The notes under the pieces: model-generated
The model's database searches: none
Told to the model about the DNA's origin: nothing
The model's input: the letters and a program-made list of their open reading frames with translations, nothing else
Position numbers and translations under genes: made by a program
Assembly (NCBI RefSeq): GCF_007625055.1
Contig: NZ_VMQS01000004.1
Span: 1 to 44,536 of the forward strand
From: Halomonas sp.
GTDB lineage: Bacteria; Pseudomonadota; Gammaproteobacteria; Pseudomonadales; Halomonadaceae
Direction: 5' to 3'
DNA length: 44,536 nucleotides
In this document: piece after piece, positions 1 through 8,476 of the stretch
How positions within the stretch are numbered: the stretch's first letter is position 1
How the letters are laid out: each line of letters opens with the position of its first letter

Positions 1-1
1 C

Positions 2-541
2 GAGCAGATCGAACTGGGGCTTGATCTCTATCAGGAAGAGGAATTTGGCGCTGCTATCACAGAGCTTGAGTTTGCTATTGAAGACATGCGCAAGCTGATG
101 TCCGGCGAGATTGCGCAGACCTTTCCTGAAGCGCCCGACGGTTGGACAGCGGAGGAAGCGGAGTCAGGCGGCAGCGGCGGTGCAGCCGCCATGTTGGGTG
201 CGGGAGGAAGCTCGCTTGAGCGGGTATACAGCGAGGATGAGGGCGAGGGGCAGCTGACTGCCAGCATGATGATGGATAGCCCACTGATTCAGAGCATGGG
301 GGCTCTGTTCAATAATCCGGCAATGATTGCCGCCCAACCCAATATGGAACGGGTACGTATGGGGCGTGAAGCTGCTGTGGTCAAGTGGGAACCGGAACGC
401 TCGCAAGCAGAAGTCAGCCTGCTGCTGGATGGTCGCATCATGATGCAGGTTAAAGGTAACAACATCGCCTCCCAGGATGTTGCTGTTGATCTGATGCGCG
501 CCTGGGATTTGTCCGCTGTCCGGGAGCAGTCAGCACGCTAA
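2..541 (+). CDS. conserved hypothetical protein, 5' end cut by window
   Basis: The frame is open from the window edge to TAA at 539-541, giving 179 visible residues, so the true start lies upstream. The visible N-terminal part (about residues 1-35) is an acidic, probably helical stretch of the kind seen in tetratricopeptide-like repeats. It is followed by a FPEAPDGW / AEEAE segment, a glycine- and alanine-rich stretch, and a mixed C-terminal domain. This organisation resembles a conserved proteobacterial family of unknown function, probably exported, but the signal peptide region is not in the window and the family link is from memory. Its stop overlaps the stop of the convergent DUF3422 gene by 3 bases. 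No function can be assigned. Confidence 0.8.
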   Translation, partial: EQIELGLDLYQEEEFGAAITELEFAIEDMRKLMSGEIAQTFPEAPDGWTAEEAESGGSGGAAAMLGAGGSSLERVYSEDEGEGQLTASMMMDSPLIQSMGALFNNPAMIAAQPNMERVRMGREAAVVKWEPERSQAEVSLLLDGRIMMQVKGNNIASQDVAVDLMRAWDLSAVREQSAR

Positions 542-1770
542 TGCTGTTTGACCCGCCAGATATGCCAGGTGAGGCCGCCGAGTATAAAGGTCGCCAGTGG
601 CACCAGCACCATGGCAGCAGTGGTGGGGGGGATGTCATAGCCAAGCGCAGTCAGGCTCTGCAGGCCAAGCTTGAACAGGCTGAACAGATAATAGCTGATG
701 ACGATAATTGACAGCCCTTCGACGGCTTTCTGTATCTTCAGCTGGCTTTCAGCGCGTTCACTCATGCTGGAGAGAATAGCCGAGTTCTGCGCTTCAATTT
801 CTACCTGTGTCCGCGTTCGCAACAGGTCGTTCAGGCGTGCCGCACTTGCTGCCAGGTTGTCGAGGCGTTGGTTCATGGCGGTACAGTAGCGCACGGCGGG
901 TTGAAATCGGCGTAAAATGAACATCCCCAGGCGCGGATAGTTTCCCACCCGTTCCTCGCGAAGCTCATCCACGCGAGCCAGCACAATACGGGAATAGGCG
1001 TCAGTGGCGCTGAAGCGTTTGCGTGTCTGGGCTCCGCAGCGTTCGAGCTGGGCGGAAAGCCCGGTCAGTTCCTTGAGAAGCGGTTCCGGATTGGCCTGTT
1101 GATTTTCAGCATGTTGTGTTGATAGACGGTTCAGCGAGGCTTCATATTCTTCCAGTTCGCGGCTAAGGTTTTTGGCGACGGGCAGGGCCAGCATGGCCAT
1201 GATGCGGTAGGTTTCAATATCAAACAGCCGGCGCGCCATGCGGCCCAGGCGAAAGCGGTCCAGGCCGTGATTGATCAGCAACAGCCGGTTGGTGCTGTCA
1301 TTGGTGAGTTGGAAATCGCTCCAGACGGTGGCATCACCGCTGCCTACCCGTGAACCTGACGGATAGTTAAAGCCGTAGTGTTCGATGCTGCCGGCCCATT
1401 GATGAGAGTCCTCTACCCGTAAAACGGTGGCGCTGACAATAGTGTTGGCATTTTCCTCAAGGAAGTTTTCCAGCAATGCGGGCGGGGAAGGCCATAAAGG
1501 GCCGTCAGTCCTGGCCGGGTGTTTGACGGTCAGGGTAAAAAACTCGGTATGCTGTTCCCACTTCAGGGTGATATCGCCACATTGCAGAATCTGTTGGGCG
1601 GCTGATGACGCCATGGGCTGTCCAATGACATCTGAAAGCTGGTTGAGCAGTGCCGAACGGTCGCCGTTCTCTTGCAGAAACGCAAAATGATGAAGATTGG
1701 CGGGGCCATCAAAATAGATCGAGGGCCTGGCGTGTAGCTCATTGTGCAATGACGCATGTTGGGGATGCAT
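538..1770 (-). CDS. DUF3422 family membrane-anchored protein
   Basis: The protein has about 410 residues. The near-N-terminal motif LHNELHARPS is typical of DUF3422, a family of predicted membrane-anchored proteins of unknown role. A long soluble, partly coiled-coil region follows. Two hydrophobic segments close the protein (about residues 352-370 and 385-404), so most of it should be cytoplasmic with a C-terminal hairpin anchor. I chose ATG at 1770 because AGGG lies six bases upstream and the family motif begins eight residues later. An in-frame ATG at 1806 would add 12 residues but has no clear ribosome binding site. It is convergent with the preceding hypothetical gene. The DUF assignment is from motif recognition; the function is unknown. 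Confidence 0.85.
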   Translation of the reverse strand: MHPQHASLHNELHARPSIYFDGPANLHHFAFLQENGDRSALLNQLSDVIGQPMASSAAQQILQCGDITLKWEQHTEFFTLTVKHPARTDGPLWPSPPALLENFLEENANTIVSATVLRVEDSHQWAGSIEHYGFNYPSGSRVGSGDATVWSDFQLTNDSTNRLLLINHGLDRFRLGRMARRLFDIETYRIMAMLALPVAKNLSRELEEYEASLNRLSTQHAENQQANPEPLLKELTGLSAQLERCGAQTRKRFSATDAYSRIVLARVDELREERVGNYPRLGMFILRRFQPAVRYCTAMNQRLDNLAASAARLNDLLRTRTQVEIEAQNSAILSSMSERAESQLKIQKAVEGLSIIVISYYLFSLFKLGLQSLTALGYDIPPTTAAMVLVPLATFILGGLTWHIWRVKQH

Positions 1771-1918
1771 AAAAAACCCTGACGTTATCGTTATGCCAGC
1801 CACCATAGCCTATTCAGCAGCAAACCCCAGACAAGGACACTGTGGCAAGTTGACGCGTGCCTGCGAATATTGCGGTTACGCTGGTTGGCGAAGGGCCTGT
1901 GTCGACGCTGATCGTTTC

Positions 1919-2917
1919 TCAGAATTGCTCGGTATCAACTTCAGCCAGCTGTTCGGGCGTGTAACGATCGCCAGCGACTGTTTCAGGACTGAACAGTGTG
2001 CCCAGTTTGTCGAGAATGGCGGGCTCAAGCGTGAGCATGCAGGCGCCGAGGTTTTCGCGGATGTGGGCAATAGAGCGGCTGCCTGGAATTGGAAAGATAT
2101 CATCGCCCTGAGCCTGCAACCAGGCCAGCGCCAACTGGCTGATCGGAAGCTTCCACTGTGAGGCAAGCGCCTTGAAAGCATCAAGGCGCTGCAGGTTGTG
2201 CGTCAGATTAGTGCCATTAAAGCGCGGCAGATGGCGGCGCATGTCGCCTTCTTCCAGCGCATCTTCATGCTTGATGGCACCGCTCAGAAAACCACGACCC
2301 AGAGGGCTGAAAGCCACGAAGGCCACTTCCCGTTCACGGCAGGCCTGGAGAATGGCAATCTCGGGATTGCGCGTCCAAAGTGAATATTCGGATTGCACGG
2401 CTGAAATCGGGTGCTCTGCATGAGCGCGCTTCAGGGTGCCGGCGGATACTTCTGAAAGACCAATGGTGCGAATCTTCCCTTCATCCACCAGCCTGCCCAG
2501 TTCACCGACACTTTCTTCGATGGGTACGCTTTTATCCCAGCGGTGCAGATAATAGAGGTCCAGGTGATAGGTTTTCAGGCGGCGAAGGCTATCTTCACAC
2601 TGGCGCCTGAGGGTAGCAGGGTGGCTGTCAATAATTTTTTTGCCTGTGGCCGGATCAATGGCCATGCCACATTTGCTGGCCAATACGAGTGAGTGACGCT
2701 TGTCTGCCAGGGCACGACCAACCAGCCGCTCGTTGGCGGTGGCGCCGTAGAGTGTGGCGGTGTCGAAATGCCGATATCCCATGTCAAAAGCGGCATCCAG
2801 TGCACGAATGCCATCTGCGTCAGCGACTGGCTGGCCATAGCCATGGGAGAGGTTCATACAGCCAAGCCCCATCTGCGGGGCATTGACGCTTTTCAATAGC
2901 GACACCAGTAGAGACAT
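1919..2917 (-). CDS. aldo/keto reductase
   Basis: The protein has 332 residues and the layout of the aldo/keto reductase superfamily, NADPH-dependent reductases of carbonyl compounds with a TIM-barrel fold. The catalytic tetrad can be placed at D52 and Y57 (FDTATLYG), K82 (ASKCG) and H125 (YYLHRWD). The C-terminal IPGSRSIAHIRENLGA segment matches the NADP-binding end of the barrel. The start at 2917 follows AAGGA at six bases; the frame continues 34 codons further upstream, but that part does not look like protein of this family. The substrate cannot be read from sequence. The gene stands alone between a DUF3422 gene and a DUF2788 gene. A perfect 6-bp inverted repeat lies 19 bases upstream of the start. 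Confidence 0.9.
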   Translation of the reverse strand: MSLLVSLLKSVNAPQMGLGCMNLSHGYGQPVADADGIRALDAAFDMGYRHFDTATLYGATANERLVGRALADKRHSLVLASKCGMAIDPATGKKIIDSHPATLRRQCEDSLRRLKTYHLDLYYLHRWDKSVPIEESVGELGRLVDEGKIRTIGLSEVSAGTLKRAHAEHPISAVQSEYSLWTRNPEIAILQACREREVAFVAFSPLGRGFLSGAIKHEDALEEGDMRRHLPRFNGTNLTHNLQRLDAFKALASQWKLPISQLALAWLQAQGDDIFPIPGSRSIAHIRENLGACMLTLEPAILDKLGTLFSPETVAGDRYTPEQLAEVDTEQF

Positions 2918-2935
2918 CTCTATTCCTTTTAGGCA

Positions 2936-2951
2936 TATCCAATACTGGATA
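2936..2951. promoter_or_regulatory. inverted repeat upstream of the aldo/keto reductase
   Basis: TATCCA, a 4-base spacer and TGGATA form a perfect 16-bp palindrome 19 bases upstream of the reductase start codon. The position suits an operator that blocks transcription or translation initiation. No convincing -35 element was found next to it, so the role is inferred from position and symmetry only. Confidence 0.35.
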
Positions 2952-3096
2952 ATTATCTTAGCAGTTCGTGATCTACTCTGACTATTGCTTCGAGGTCGAT
3001 CGTTGGCGAAAATCTGCAAACGTGTGGATAATTGTTAATATATGATAAAAAATAAGTGTTGAAGGTGGAGTGCCAGGGTCTGTGTTATCAGGTGGG

Positions 3097-3306
3097 TCAG
3101 GCACCCCCATTGCTTTCAATCAACCAGGTAATAATGACCTTGATGACATAGCCGAGCATGCCGGCGCCGAGCACGATAAACAGCATCAGGGTGCCAAACC
3201 TGCCAGCATTGGACTGTTTGGCGAGATCCCAGATAATAAAGCACATGAAGATGATCAAGCCGCCAATCATGAGCGGCGTGATCCAGGCTTCAAAGGTTTG
3301 CTGCAT
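3097..3306 (-). CDS. DUF2788 family small membrane protein
   Basis: This 69-residue protein consists mostly of two transmembrane helices (about residues 11-28 and 37-62) joined by a short loop, LAKQSNAGRFG. The segment FIIWDLAKQSNAGRFGT, followed by a second hydrophobic helix with GAGMLGYVIK, is what I recognise as DUF2788, a small inner-membrane family of unknown function. The start at 3306 has AAGGAA about seven bases upstream. It is not obviously co-transcribed with the reductase downstream, since 179 bases separate them. Function unknown. Confidence 0.8.
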   Translation of the reverse strand: MQQTFEAWITPLMIGGLIIFMCFIIWDLAKQSNAGRFGTLMLFIVLGAGMLGYVIKVIITWLIESNGGA

Positions 3307-3537
3307 GATGATTCCTTGGGTTAATCGGTAAAAAGTAGTGCGTCAATGAAACGTGCGTCATTTCATATAGGTATGATAATATTTGACCAAATTCATCGGG
3401 TATTTGTCGACTGACATTACGCGGCAGGCATCCGATGAGCTTTACAGCTGGTGAGGACATCTTCATGCAAGGTGCTATTCTAACGCACTGCGCACGTCCA
3501 TCGACCTATATGACATGCATTTACATGAGGAGTGATG

Positions 3538-4005
3538 ATGCCTAACGTCAATATTCTGGTGGGTACCATGTATGGCGGTGCACTTGATGTTGCGGAGCAG
3601 GTCAAGCCCCTGTTTGAAGAGGCAGGCTATACCGTCAGCATATCCGAGCAGCCCATGTTGAGTGATCTGTCAGAGTCTCCCGATAGCCTGTCACTTTTTT
3701 GTGTGTCCACGACGGGCAGTGGCGATTTTCCGGGTAATTTTGTCAATTTTGCGCGCGCCATCAAGGAGCAGAGTCCGGCATTGACTCATTTGCGCTACGG
3801 GCTTATCGCCCTGGGCGACAGCTCTTACGGTGAGACTTACTGTGGTGCCGGCCGGGCGCTTGATGCGCTCTTGCAGGATCATGGTGCACAGCGTCTGGGC
3901 GATCGCCTGGAAATCGACGCCATGGAAACCTTTATGGCGGATGATGCTGCAATTCCCTGGGTAGAAAGCTGGATTGAGGCAGAAAACCTGAAGGTTGCCT
4001 CATAA
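3538..4005 (+). CDS. flavodoxin-like protein (MioC/YqcA type)
   Basis: This short-chain flavodoxin-like protein of about 155 residues should bind FMN and act in cytosolic electron transfer. The phosphate-binding loop is TMYGGALDVAE near the N terminus. The other FMN-contact loops are STTGSGDFPGN and LGDSSYG. Length and motifs fit the MioC/YqcA group of gammaproteobacteria. Three in-frame starts are adjacent: GTG 3532, ATG 3535 and ATG 3538. GAGGAG at 3527-3532 leaves five bases to ATG 3538, so that start is preferred. The next gene overlaps by one base (TAATG), pointing to translational coupling. The redox partner is unknown. Confidence 0.88.
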   Translation: MPNVNILVGTMYGGALDVAEQVKPLFEEAGYTVSISEQPMLSDLSESPDSLSLFCVSTTGSGDFPGNFVNFARAIKEQSPALTHLRYGLIALGDSSYGETYCGAGRALDALLQDHGAQRLGDRLEIDAMETFMADDAAIPWVESWIEAENLKVAS

Positions 4006-4373
4006 TGGCGCCGGCAACACCCGAGCGAGTCAGTGTGGGGATAGGCCTTTGTGTCGTCATGCTGGCAGCATTGCCACGTTTTATTGTCAATGACCTTGAG
4101 ACTCGTCAGACCCTGATCGGTCTGGCGATCGTCATTGTAGCTGTTGTAATGGCAATCAATATCAAGATGTTGAGCACTGCTGCCCGACAGCGTTTACCAT
4201 CGCTGCTCAAGTCCTTGCTGTTGGCAATGGCCGCTGGGCTTGCCGTCATGGCCTTGTGGCACAGTCTTACCAGCGATTGGTTCAGCTGGCAGGAGTTGAT
4301 TTCCAATGGCACCACTCTTGGGCTTCTTCTGCATGCCCTGAACCTGTGGCGTAAACCTTTGATCTCTGAGTAA
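4005..4373 (+). CDS. hypothetical membrane protein coupled to the flavodoxin
   Basis: This 122-residue protein has four likely transmembrane segments (about residues 10-28, 36-52, 66-86 and 101-115) and short loops. No catalytic or cofactor motif was recognised. Its ATG overlaps the TAA of the flavodoxin gene by one base, so the two are very likely translated from one message, and a membrane partner for the flavodoxin is a reasonable guess. I cannot assign it to a family. It may be specific to this lineage. Confidence 0.75.
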   Translation: MAPATPERVSVGIGLCVVMLAALPRFIVNDLETRQTLIGLAIVIVAVVMAINIKMLSTAARQRLPSLLKSLLLAMAAGLAVMALWHSLTSDWFSWQELISNGTTLGLLLHALNLWRKPLISE

Positions 4374-4428
4374 TGTGCTCCCATGACTGATGCTGCCGCT
4401 TGCCCTCAGTCCGGGCAGTCTTCCTCCC

Positions 4429-4467
4429 CAGCCCCTCACCGCTGAATGTCCTGGCGTCCAGGGGCTG
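4429..4467 (+). terminator. possible terminator after the flavodoxin operon
   Basis: CAGCCCCT at 4429-4436 pairs perfectly with AGGGGCTG at 4460-4467, and TTT follows. An inner hairpin CCTGG-CGT-CCAGG competes for the right arm. A further hairpin, TGCCC/GGGCA, lies at 4401-4417. The long outer loop and short T tract make this a weak candidate. Confidence 0.35.
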
Positions 4468-4660
4468 TTTCATGCATACCCCTTGAACGCCAATACTCAT
4501 TGTTTTGCAGCCAGCATTCGCCTCTCACAGCCCTCAGACCCGCATGAAAGGATTGGCTGTCAGAATGCCCAAAAAATAAGTTAGTTGAGATAAAACCATG
4601 GCTTGGCGACAAAAAGGGCTTGTTTTTCTGCGTCCAGCCCTCATCTAGGGCGTAAGGTGC

Positions 4661-4689
4661 TTGCCACCATGCGCCAGGGTTCTTAAAAT
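4661..4689 (+). promoter_or_regulatory. sigma70-like promoter of tig
   Basis: TTGCCA at 4661-4666 is followed by a 17-base spacer and TAAAAT at 4684-4689. Both boxes match five of six consensus bases at ideal spacing. Transcription would start near 4696, leaving a leader of about 50 bases before tig. Confidence 0.6.
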
Positions 4690-4748
4690 TGCCCCCTTGA
4701 ATAACATTTTTCTAACTCACAAAACGCACAGCCGCTAGAGGACAATTC

Positions 4749-6095
4749 ATGCAAGTTTCCGTCGAGACGCCCTCCCAGATTGAACGCCGCATCACCATCC
4801 AGGTGCCGGCAGCAGACATCGATGAGGCCGTCAACGCTCGCTTGAAAGAAACCGCGAAAAACGTTCGCCTGAACGGTTTCCGCAAGGGCCGGGTGCCTAT
4901 GGCTGTGGTTCACCAGCGTTACGGTCACGATGTTCGCAACGAAGTTGTGGGCGAGGTGATGCGCGAACGCTACGTGCGGGCGATTACTGAGCAGGCGCTT
5001 AATCCTGCTGGCTACCCGCAGATTGAAGCGACCGTTAACGAAGCCGGTAAAGACCTTGAGTTCATTGCGACCATGGAAATCTATCCTGAGGTCGAGCTTG
5101 CGTCTATCGAGGGCACCGAGGTTGAGCGCCCGGTGGTCGAGGTAACGGAAGCCGATGTTGATGAAATGATCGAGACCCTGCGCAAGCAGAACGCTGACTG
5201 GGTAGAGGTTGACCGCGCGGCTGCCGACGGTGACCAGCTCAAGATCGATTTTCAGGGTTTTATTGATGATGAACCCTTTGAAGGCGGGAGTGCTGAAGGT
5301 CATGAGCTGGTGCTGGGTTCGAACAGTTTCATTCCCGGCTTTGAAGAACAGTTGATCGGTGCGACGGCGGGAGAGGAAAAAACCTTGAACGTCACTTTCC
5401 CGGACGATTACCAGGCCGAGAATCTGGCCGGTAAAGAGGCCACCTTCAAGGTGAAAGTCCATTCTGTCAGTGCCCAGGAACTGCCGGAAGTTGATGCAGC
5501 CTTTATTGAACGCTTCGGTGTGGAAGGAGGCGATGAAGCCCAGTTCCGCGCTGAAATCAAGAAGAATATGACGCGTGAAGCCTCTCAGGCAGTTGATAAC
5601 CGCGTGAAGCAGCAAGTGCTGGATGCGTTGCAGAAAGCCAATGAAATCCCGGTACCTGCCGCGCTGGTTCAGCAAGAAACTGACGGCATGAAGCGTCAGG
5701 CAGCGCAGCAGTTTGGTCTGGGGGAAGACTTTGATGTCAGCCAGCTTCCAAATGAGCTGTTTGCCGAGCAGGCCAAGGGGCGTGTGCAGGTCGGTTTGCT
5801 GCTGGCTGAGGTGATCAAGGCGAATGCGCTTGAGGCCAGCGATGATGAAATCAAGGCCAAAGTGGCAGAACTTGCTGAGCAGTATCAGGAGCCTGAGCAG
5901 GTCGTTGAATACTACATGTCCAATGATCAGCTCAAGACCCAGGTCAAATCAGCGATTCTCGAAGAGAAAGCGGTTGGCCAGCTGCTCGAACAGGCAAGCG
6001 TCAAAGACGTTGAAATGTCCTACCAGGCGGTATTGGCAGCAGCTCAGCAGCAAGATGAGGCGGATGAAGAGCAAGACGAAAACGCAAGCGCCTGA
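4749..6095 (+). CDS. tig: trigger factor, ribosome-associated chaperone
   Basis: Trigger factor binds ribosomal protein L23 at the exit tunnel and shields nascent chains; it also has peptidyl-prolyl isomerase activity. At 448 residues it has full length. The N-terminal ribosome-binding domain carries the signature GFRKGRVP at residues 43-50. The FKBP-type isomerase domain spans roughly residues 150-245 (DQLKIDFQGF, GSNSFIPGFEEQLIGA). The C-terminal helical chaperone arms follow, and the tail is very acidic. The start has AGAGGA a few bases upstream. It heads the conserved tig-clpP-clpX-lon order, linking folding at the ribosome with degradation of failures. Confidence 0.98.
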   Translation: MQVSVETPSQIERRITIQVPAADIDEAVNARLKETAKNVRLNGFRKGRVPMAVVHQRYGHDVRNEVVGEVMRERYVRAITEQALNPAGYPQIEATVNEAGKDLEFIATMEIYPEVELASIEGTEVERPVVEVTEADVDEMIETLRKQNADWVEVDRAAADGDQLKIDFQGFIDDEPFEGGSAEGHELVLGSNSFIPGFEEQLIGATAGEEKTLNVTFPDDYQAENLAGKEATFKVKVHSVSAQELPEVDAAFIERFGVEGGDEAQFRAEIKKNMTREASQAVDNRVKQQVLDALQKANEIPVPAALVQQETDGMKRQAAQQFGLGEDFDVSQLPNELFAEQAKGRVQVGLLLAEVIKANALEASDDEIKAKVAELAEQYQEPEQVVEYYMSNDQLKTQVKSAILEEKAVGQLLEQASVKDVEMSYQAVLAAAQQQDEADEEQDENASA

Positions 6096-6176
6096 TAAGC
6101 TGATAGATATATTCTATGCGGTTTAATGTTGTTTTACCTGGCCGCATACGTTTATCTTGAAAGCGACTTTACGCGC

Positions 6177-6200
6177 AGGTGCGTCGCGAGCGGCGCACCT
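6177..6200 (+). promoter_or_regulatory. strong hairpin in the clpP leader
   Basis: AGGTGCGTCG and CGGCGCACCT can form a 10-bp stem (one G-U pair) around the loop CGAG. Only TTTCCC follows, so it is a poor intrinsic terminator. It ends 29 bases before the clpP start and leaves the AAGGAT ribosome binding site free. It may stabilise the clpP message or attenuate read-through from tig. Confidence 0.5.
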
Positions 6201-6229
6201 TTCCCTGATCGGACGCAAGGATCACCCGA

Positions 6230-6847
6230 ATGAGTGAATTTGATATTCAGAATGCCGGTGGCTTAGTGCCCATGGTGGTTGAACAAAGCGCCAAAGGGGA
6301 ACGTGCCTACGATATCTACTCGCGCTTGCTGAAAGAACGGGTAATCTTTCTGGTTGGCCCAGTAGAAGACTACACGGCCAATCTGGTGGTGGCACAGTTG
6401 CTCTTTCTTGAGTCGGAGAACCCGGACAAGGATATCCACCTGTACATCAACTCGCCAGGTGGCTCGGTAACGGCCGGTATGTCGATTTACGACACCATGC
6501 AATTTGTTCGGCCAGATGTCTCCACAGTATGTATCGGCCAGGCGGCCAGTATGGGCGCACTCTTGCTGGCGGGCGGTGCTGCAGAAAAACGCTTCTGCCT
6601 CCCGAATTCCCGCATGATGATCCACCAGCCACTGGGCGGTTATCAGGGTCAGGCATCCGATATTGAAATCCACACACGCGAAATCCTGGGTATCCGTGAC
6701 AGGCTCAACCAGATTCTTGCCCACCACACTGGCCAGGATATTGAGACAGTCTCACGCGATACCGACCGCGATAACTTTATGAATGCTGATCAGGCACAGA
6801 AATATGGCCTGATTGATGCGGTTCTGGATAAGCGGCCTACATCCTGA
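6230..6847 (+). CDS. clpP: ATP-dependent Clp protease proteolytic subunit
   Basis: ClpP is the barrel-shaped serine peptidase that degrades substrates fed in by ClpX or ClpA. Its 205 residues match the usual length. The catalytic triad can be placed at S107 ([10 protein letters not shown]), H132 (MMIHQPLGG) and D181 (DTDRDNFM), each four residues earlier than in the E. coli precursor. The N-terminal segment before [10 protein letters not shown] should be a short removable propeptide. AAGGAT precedes the ATG. It lies 134 bases after tig and 92 bases before clpX, each gap carrying a hairpin just upstream of the next ribosome binding site. Catalytically complete. Confidence 0.98.
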   Translation: MSEFDIQNAGGLVPMVVEQSAKGERAYDIYSRLLKERVIFLVGPVEDYTANLVVAQLLFLESENPDKDIHLYINSPGGSVTAGMSIYDTMQFVRPDVSTVCIGQAASMGALLLAGGAAEKRFCLPNSRMMIHQPLGGYQGQASDIEIHTREILGIRDRLNQILAHHTGQDIETVSRDTDRDNFMNADQAQKYGLIDAVLDKRPTS

Positions 6848-6902
6848 TAGCGTGATCCTTTAGTGCTTGCACAAAATGATAGCGTTTTCAGACAAGTTTT
6901 TC

Positions 6903-6919
6903 GGCGGCTGCAAGCCGCC
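6903..6919 (+). promoter_or_regulatory. hairpin in the clpP-clpX gap
   Basis: GGCGGCT-GCA-AGCCGCC is a perfect 7-bp stem with a 3-base loop, ending 20 bases before the clpX start and just upstream of AGAGG. No T tract follows, so termination is unlikely. An RNA-processing or message-stability element between the two cistrons is more plausible. Confidence 0.5.
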
Positions 6920-6939
6920 AACGTGACAGAGGTACGCGA

Positions 6940-8220
6940 ATGGCCGACGGCAAAGGCAAGGACGAGGGCGACAAGCTGCTTTACTGCTCATTCTGTGGCA
7001 AGAACCAGAATGAAGTTCGTAAACTGATTGCCGGTCCGTCCGTATATATCTGCGATGAGTGTGTCGATCTTTGTAACGACATTATTCGCGAGGAGGTGCT
7101 CGAAGCCGACGCCGGAAGCGACGATGAGCGCCTTCCAACGCCTCGTGAAATTCGTCACACTCTGGACGATTACGTCATTGGGCAAGACCGCGCCAAAATG
7201 GTGCTTTCAGTGGCGGTATATAACCACTACAAGCGGTTGAAATCTGAAGTCCGCGAAGGCAACGTCGAGCTCAGCAAGTCCAATATTCTGTTGATTGGCC
7301 CAACCGGCAGTGGCAAGACCCTGCTGGCTGAAACCATGGCACGGTTATTGAATGTGCCGTTCACGATTGCTGATGCGACCACGCTGACGGAAGCCGGCTA
7401 CGTCGGCGAAGATGTTGAAAACATCATTCAGAAACTGCTTCAGAAGTGTGATTACGATGTCGACAAGGCCGAGCGAGGTATTGTCTACATTGATGAGATC
7501 GACAAGATTTCACGCAAATCGGATAACCCCTCCATTACCCGCGATGTATCGGGTGAAGGGGTGCAGCAGGCGCTGCTGAAGCTGATTGAGGGCACTACGG
7601 CCTCGGTGCCTCCCCAAGGGGGGCGCAAGCATCCTCAACAGGAATTTGTTCAGGTAAATACTGCCAACATCCTGTTTATTGTAGGCGGTGCCTTTGCGGG
7701 TCTGGATAAAGTCATTCGTGACCGTGCCGAAAAAGGCGGTATTGGCTTTAACGCCAGTGTGAAAAGCAAGGATTCTACCCGGGGTGTAGGTGAGCTTCTG
7801 GCGGATGTTGAACCTGATGATCTGGTCAAATTTGGATTGATTCCGGAATTTGTTGGCCGTTTGCCAGTGATTGCGACCCTTACCGAGCTATCGGAAGATG
7901 CCTTGGTGCAGATTCTCACCGAACCCAAGAACTCGCTGATCAAACAGTATGCCAAGCTCTTCGAGATGGAAGGGGTAACGCTGGACTTCCGTGAAGATGC
8001 CTTGCGTGCGGTTGCTGTAAAAGCAATGGAGCGCAAGACGGGCGCACGCGGTCTGCGCTCGATCCTTGAATCTGTATTGCTTGATACCATGTATGAGATT
8101 CCTTCGCTTGAAGGGGTCACTCAGGTGGTGATTGAAGCCTCTGTGATTGCTGGGGAGAGTGAGCCGCTGTTGATTTATTCCCAGCAGGAAGACACCCGTG
8201 TAGATGGCACTGACGGTTAA
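6940..8220 (+). CDS. clpX: ATP-dependent Clp protease ATP-binding subunit ClpX
   Basis: ClpX is the hexameric AAA+ unfoldase that recognises tagged substrates and threads them into ClpP. The zinc-binding domain shows four cysteines at residues 16, 19, 38 and 41. Walker A is GPTGSGKT at 120-127, the pore loop GYVGED is at 153-158, and Walker B lies in [10 protein letters not shown] at 181-190. The ClpP-docking loop is present as GGIGFNASV. Length (426) is normal. The start is supported by AGAGG about seven bases upstream. It follows clpP on the same strand and ends before a clear intrinsic terminator, so clpP-clpX may form one transcription unit. Confidence 0.98.
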   Translation: MADGKGKDEGDKLLYCSFCGKNQNEVRKLIAGPSVYICDECVDLCNDIIREEVLEADAGSDDERLPTPREIRHTLDDYVIGQDRAKMVLSVAVYNHYKRLKSEVREGNVELSKSNILLIGPTGSGKTLLAETMARLLNVPFTIADATTLTEAGYVGEDVENIIQKLLQKCDYDVDKAERGIVYIDEIDKISRKSDNPSITRDVSGEGVQQALLKLIEGTTASVPPQGGRKHPQQEFVQVNTANILFIVGGAFAGLDKVIRDRAEKGGIGFNASVKSKDSTRGVGELLADVEPDDLVKFGLIPEFVGRLPVIATLTELSEDALVQILTEPKNSLIKQYAKLFEMEGVTLDFREDALRAVAVKAMERKTGARGLRSILESVLLDTMYEIPSLEGVTQVVIEASVIAGESEPLLIYSQQEDTRVDGTDG

Positions 8221-8291
8221 CCGTTGTCCAGTGGCTGAAACATCGGTCACCGGGTAGGTTCAAAGCATTAACCCTGACTGATGTGAAGGCC

Positions 8292-8323
8292 AAGGGGGGT
8301 CGCCTGAGCGACCCCTTGTCTTT
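8292..8323 (+). terminator. intrinsic terminator after clpX
   Basis: GGGGTCGC (8296-8303) pairs with GCGACCCC (8308-8315) around the loop CTGA, followed by TTGTCTTT. It closes the clp transcription unit before lon. Confidence 0.75.
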
Positions 8324-8476
8324 CGCTCCAAGCCCTTGATGGCTGCCGTGCCATTCTGACGACGCATGACACCTGTCTTTGCGCTATCGCTCATTTCTTT
8401 GTATGAGACGCTGACACTGCCTGGAGCATTGGCGGGTCTTATCCACCTATTTACCGATTTCTGAGGGTCGTCTGCG

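Larger units (their letters stand above)
4374..4748. other. gene-free stretch before tig
   Basis: This 375-base interval has no convincing gene. A 64-codon open frame at 4390-4584 is proline- and cysteine-rich without a ribosome binding site or recognisable domain. What is visible is a cluster of inverted repeats in the first 100 bases (see 4429-4467) and a good sigma70-like promoter at 4661-4689. Confidence 0.6.

Noticed and set aside
1742-2161. 139-codon plus-strand frame opposite the aldo/keto reductase
   Set aside because: It is antisense to a gene with clear catalytic residues and has no protein-like features of its own.
4390-4584. 64-codon open frame between the flavodoxin operon and tig
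   Set aside because: It has no ribosome binding site or recognisable domain, overlaps terminator-like repeats, and has a composition unlike neighbouring genes.
6156-6182. CTTGAAA in the clpP leader as the -35 of a heat-shock (sigma32) promoter
   Set aside because: No CCCCAT-like -10 lies 11-16 bases downstream.
8335-8362. CTTGAT with CCATTC as a sigma32 promoter for lon
   Set aside because: The spacing between the two elements is too short, and the -10 match is partial.
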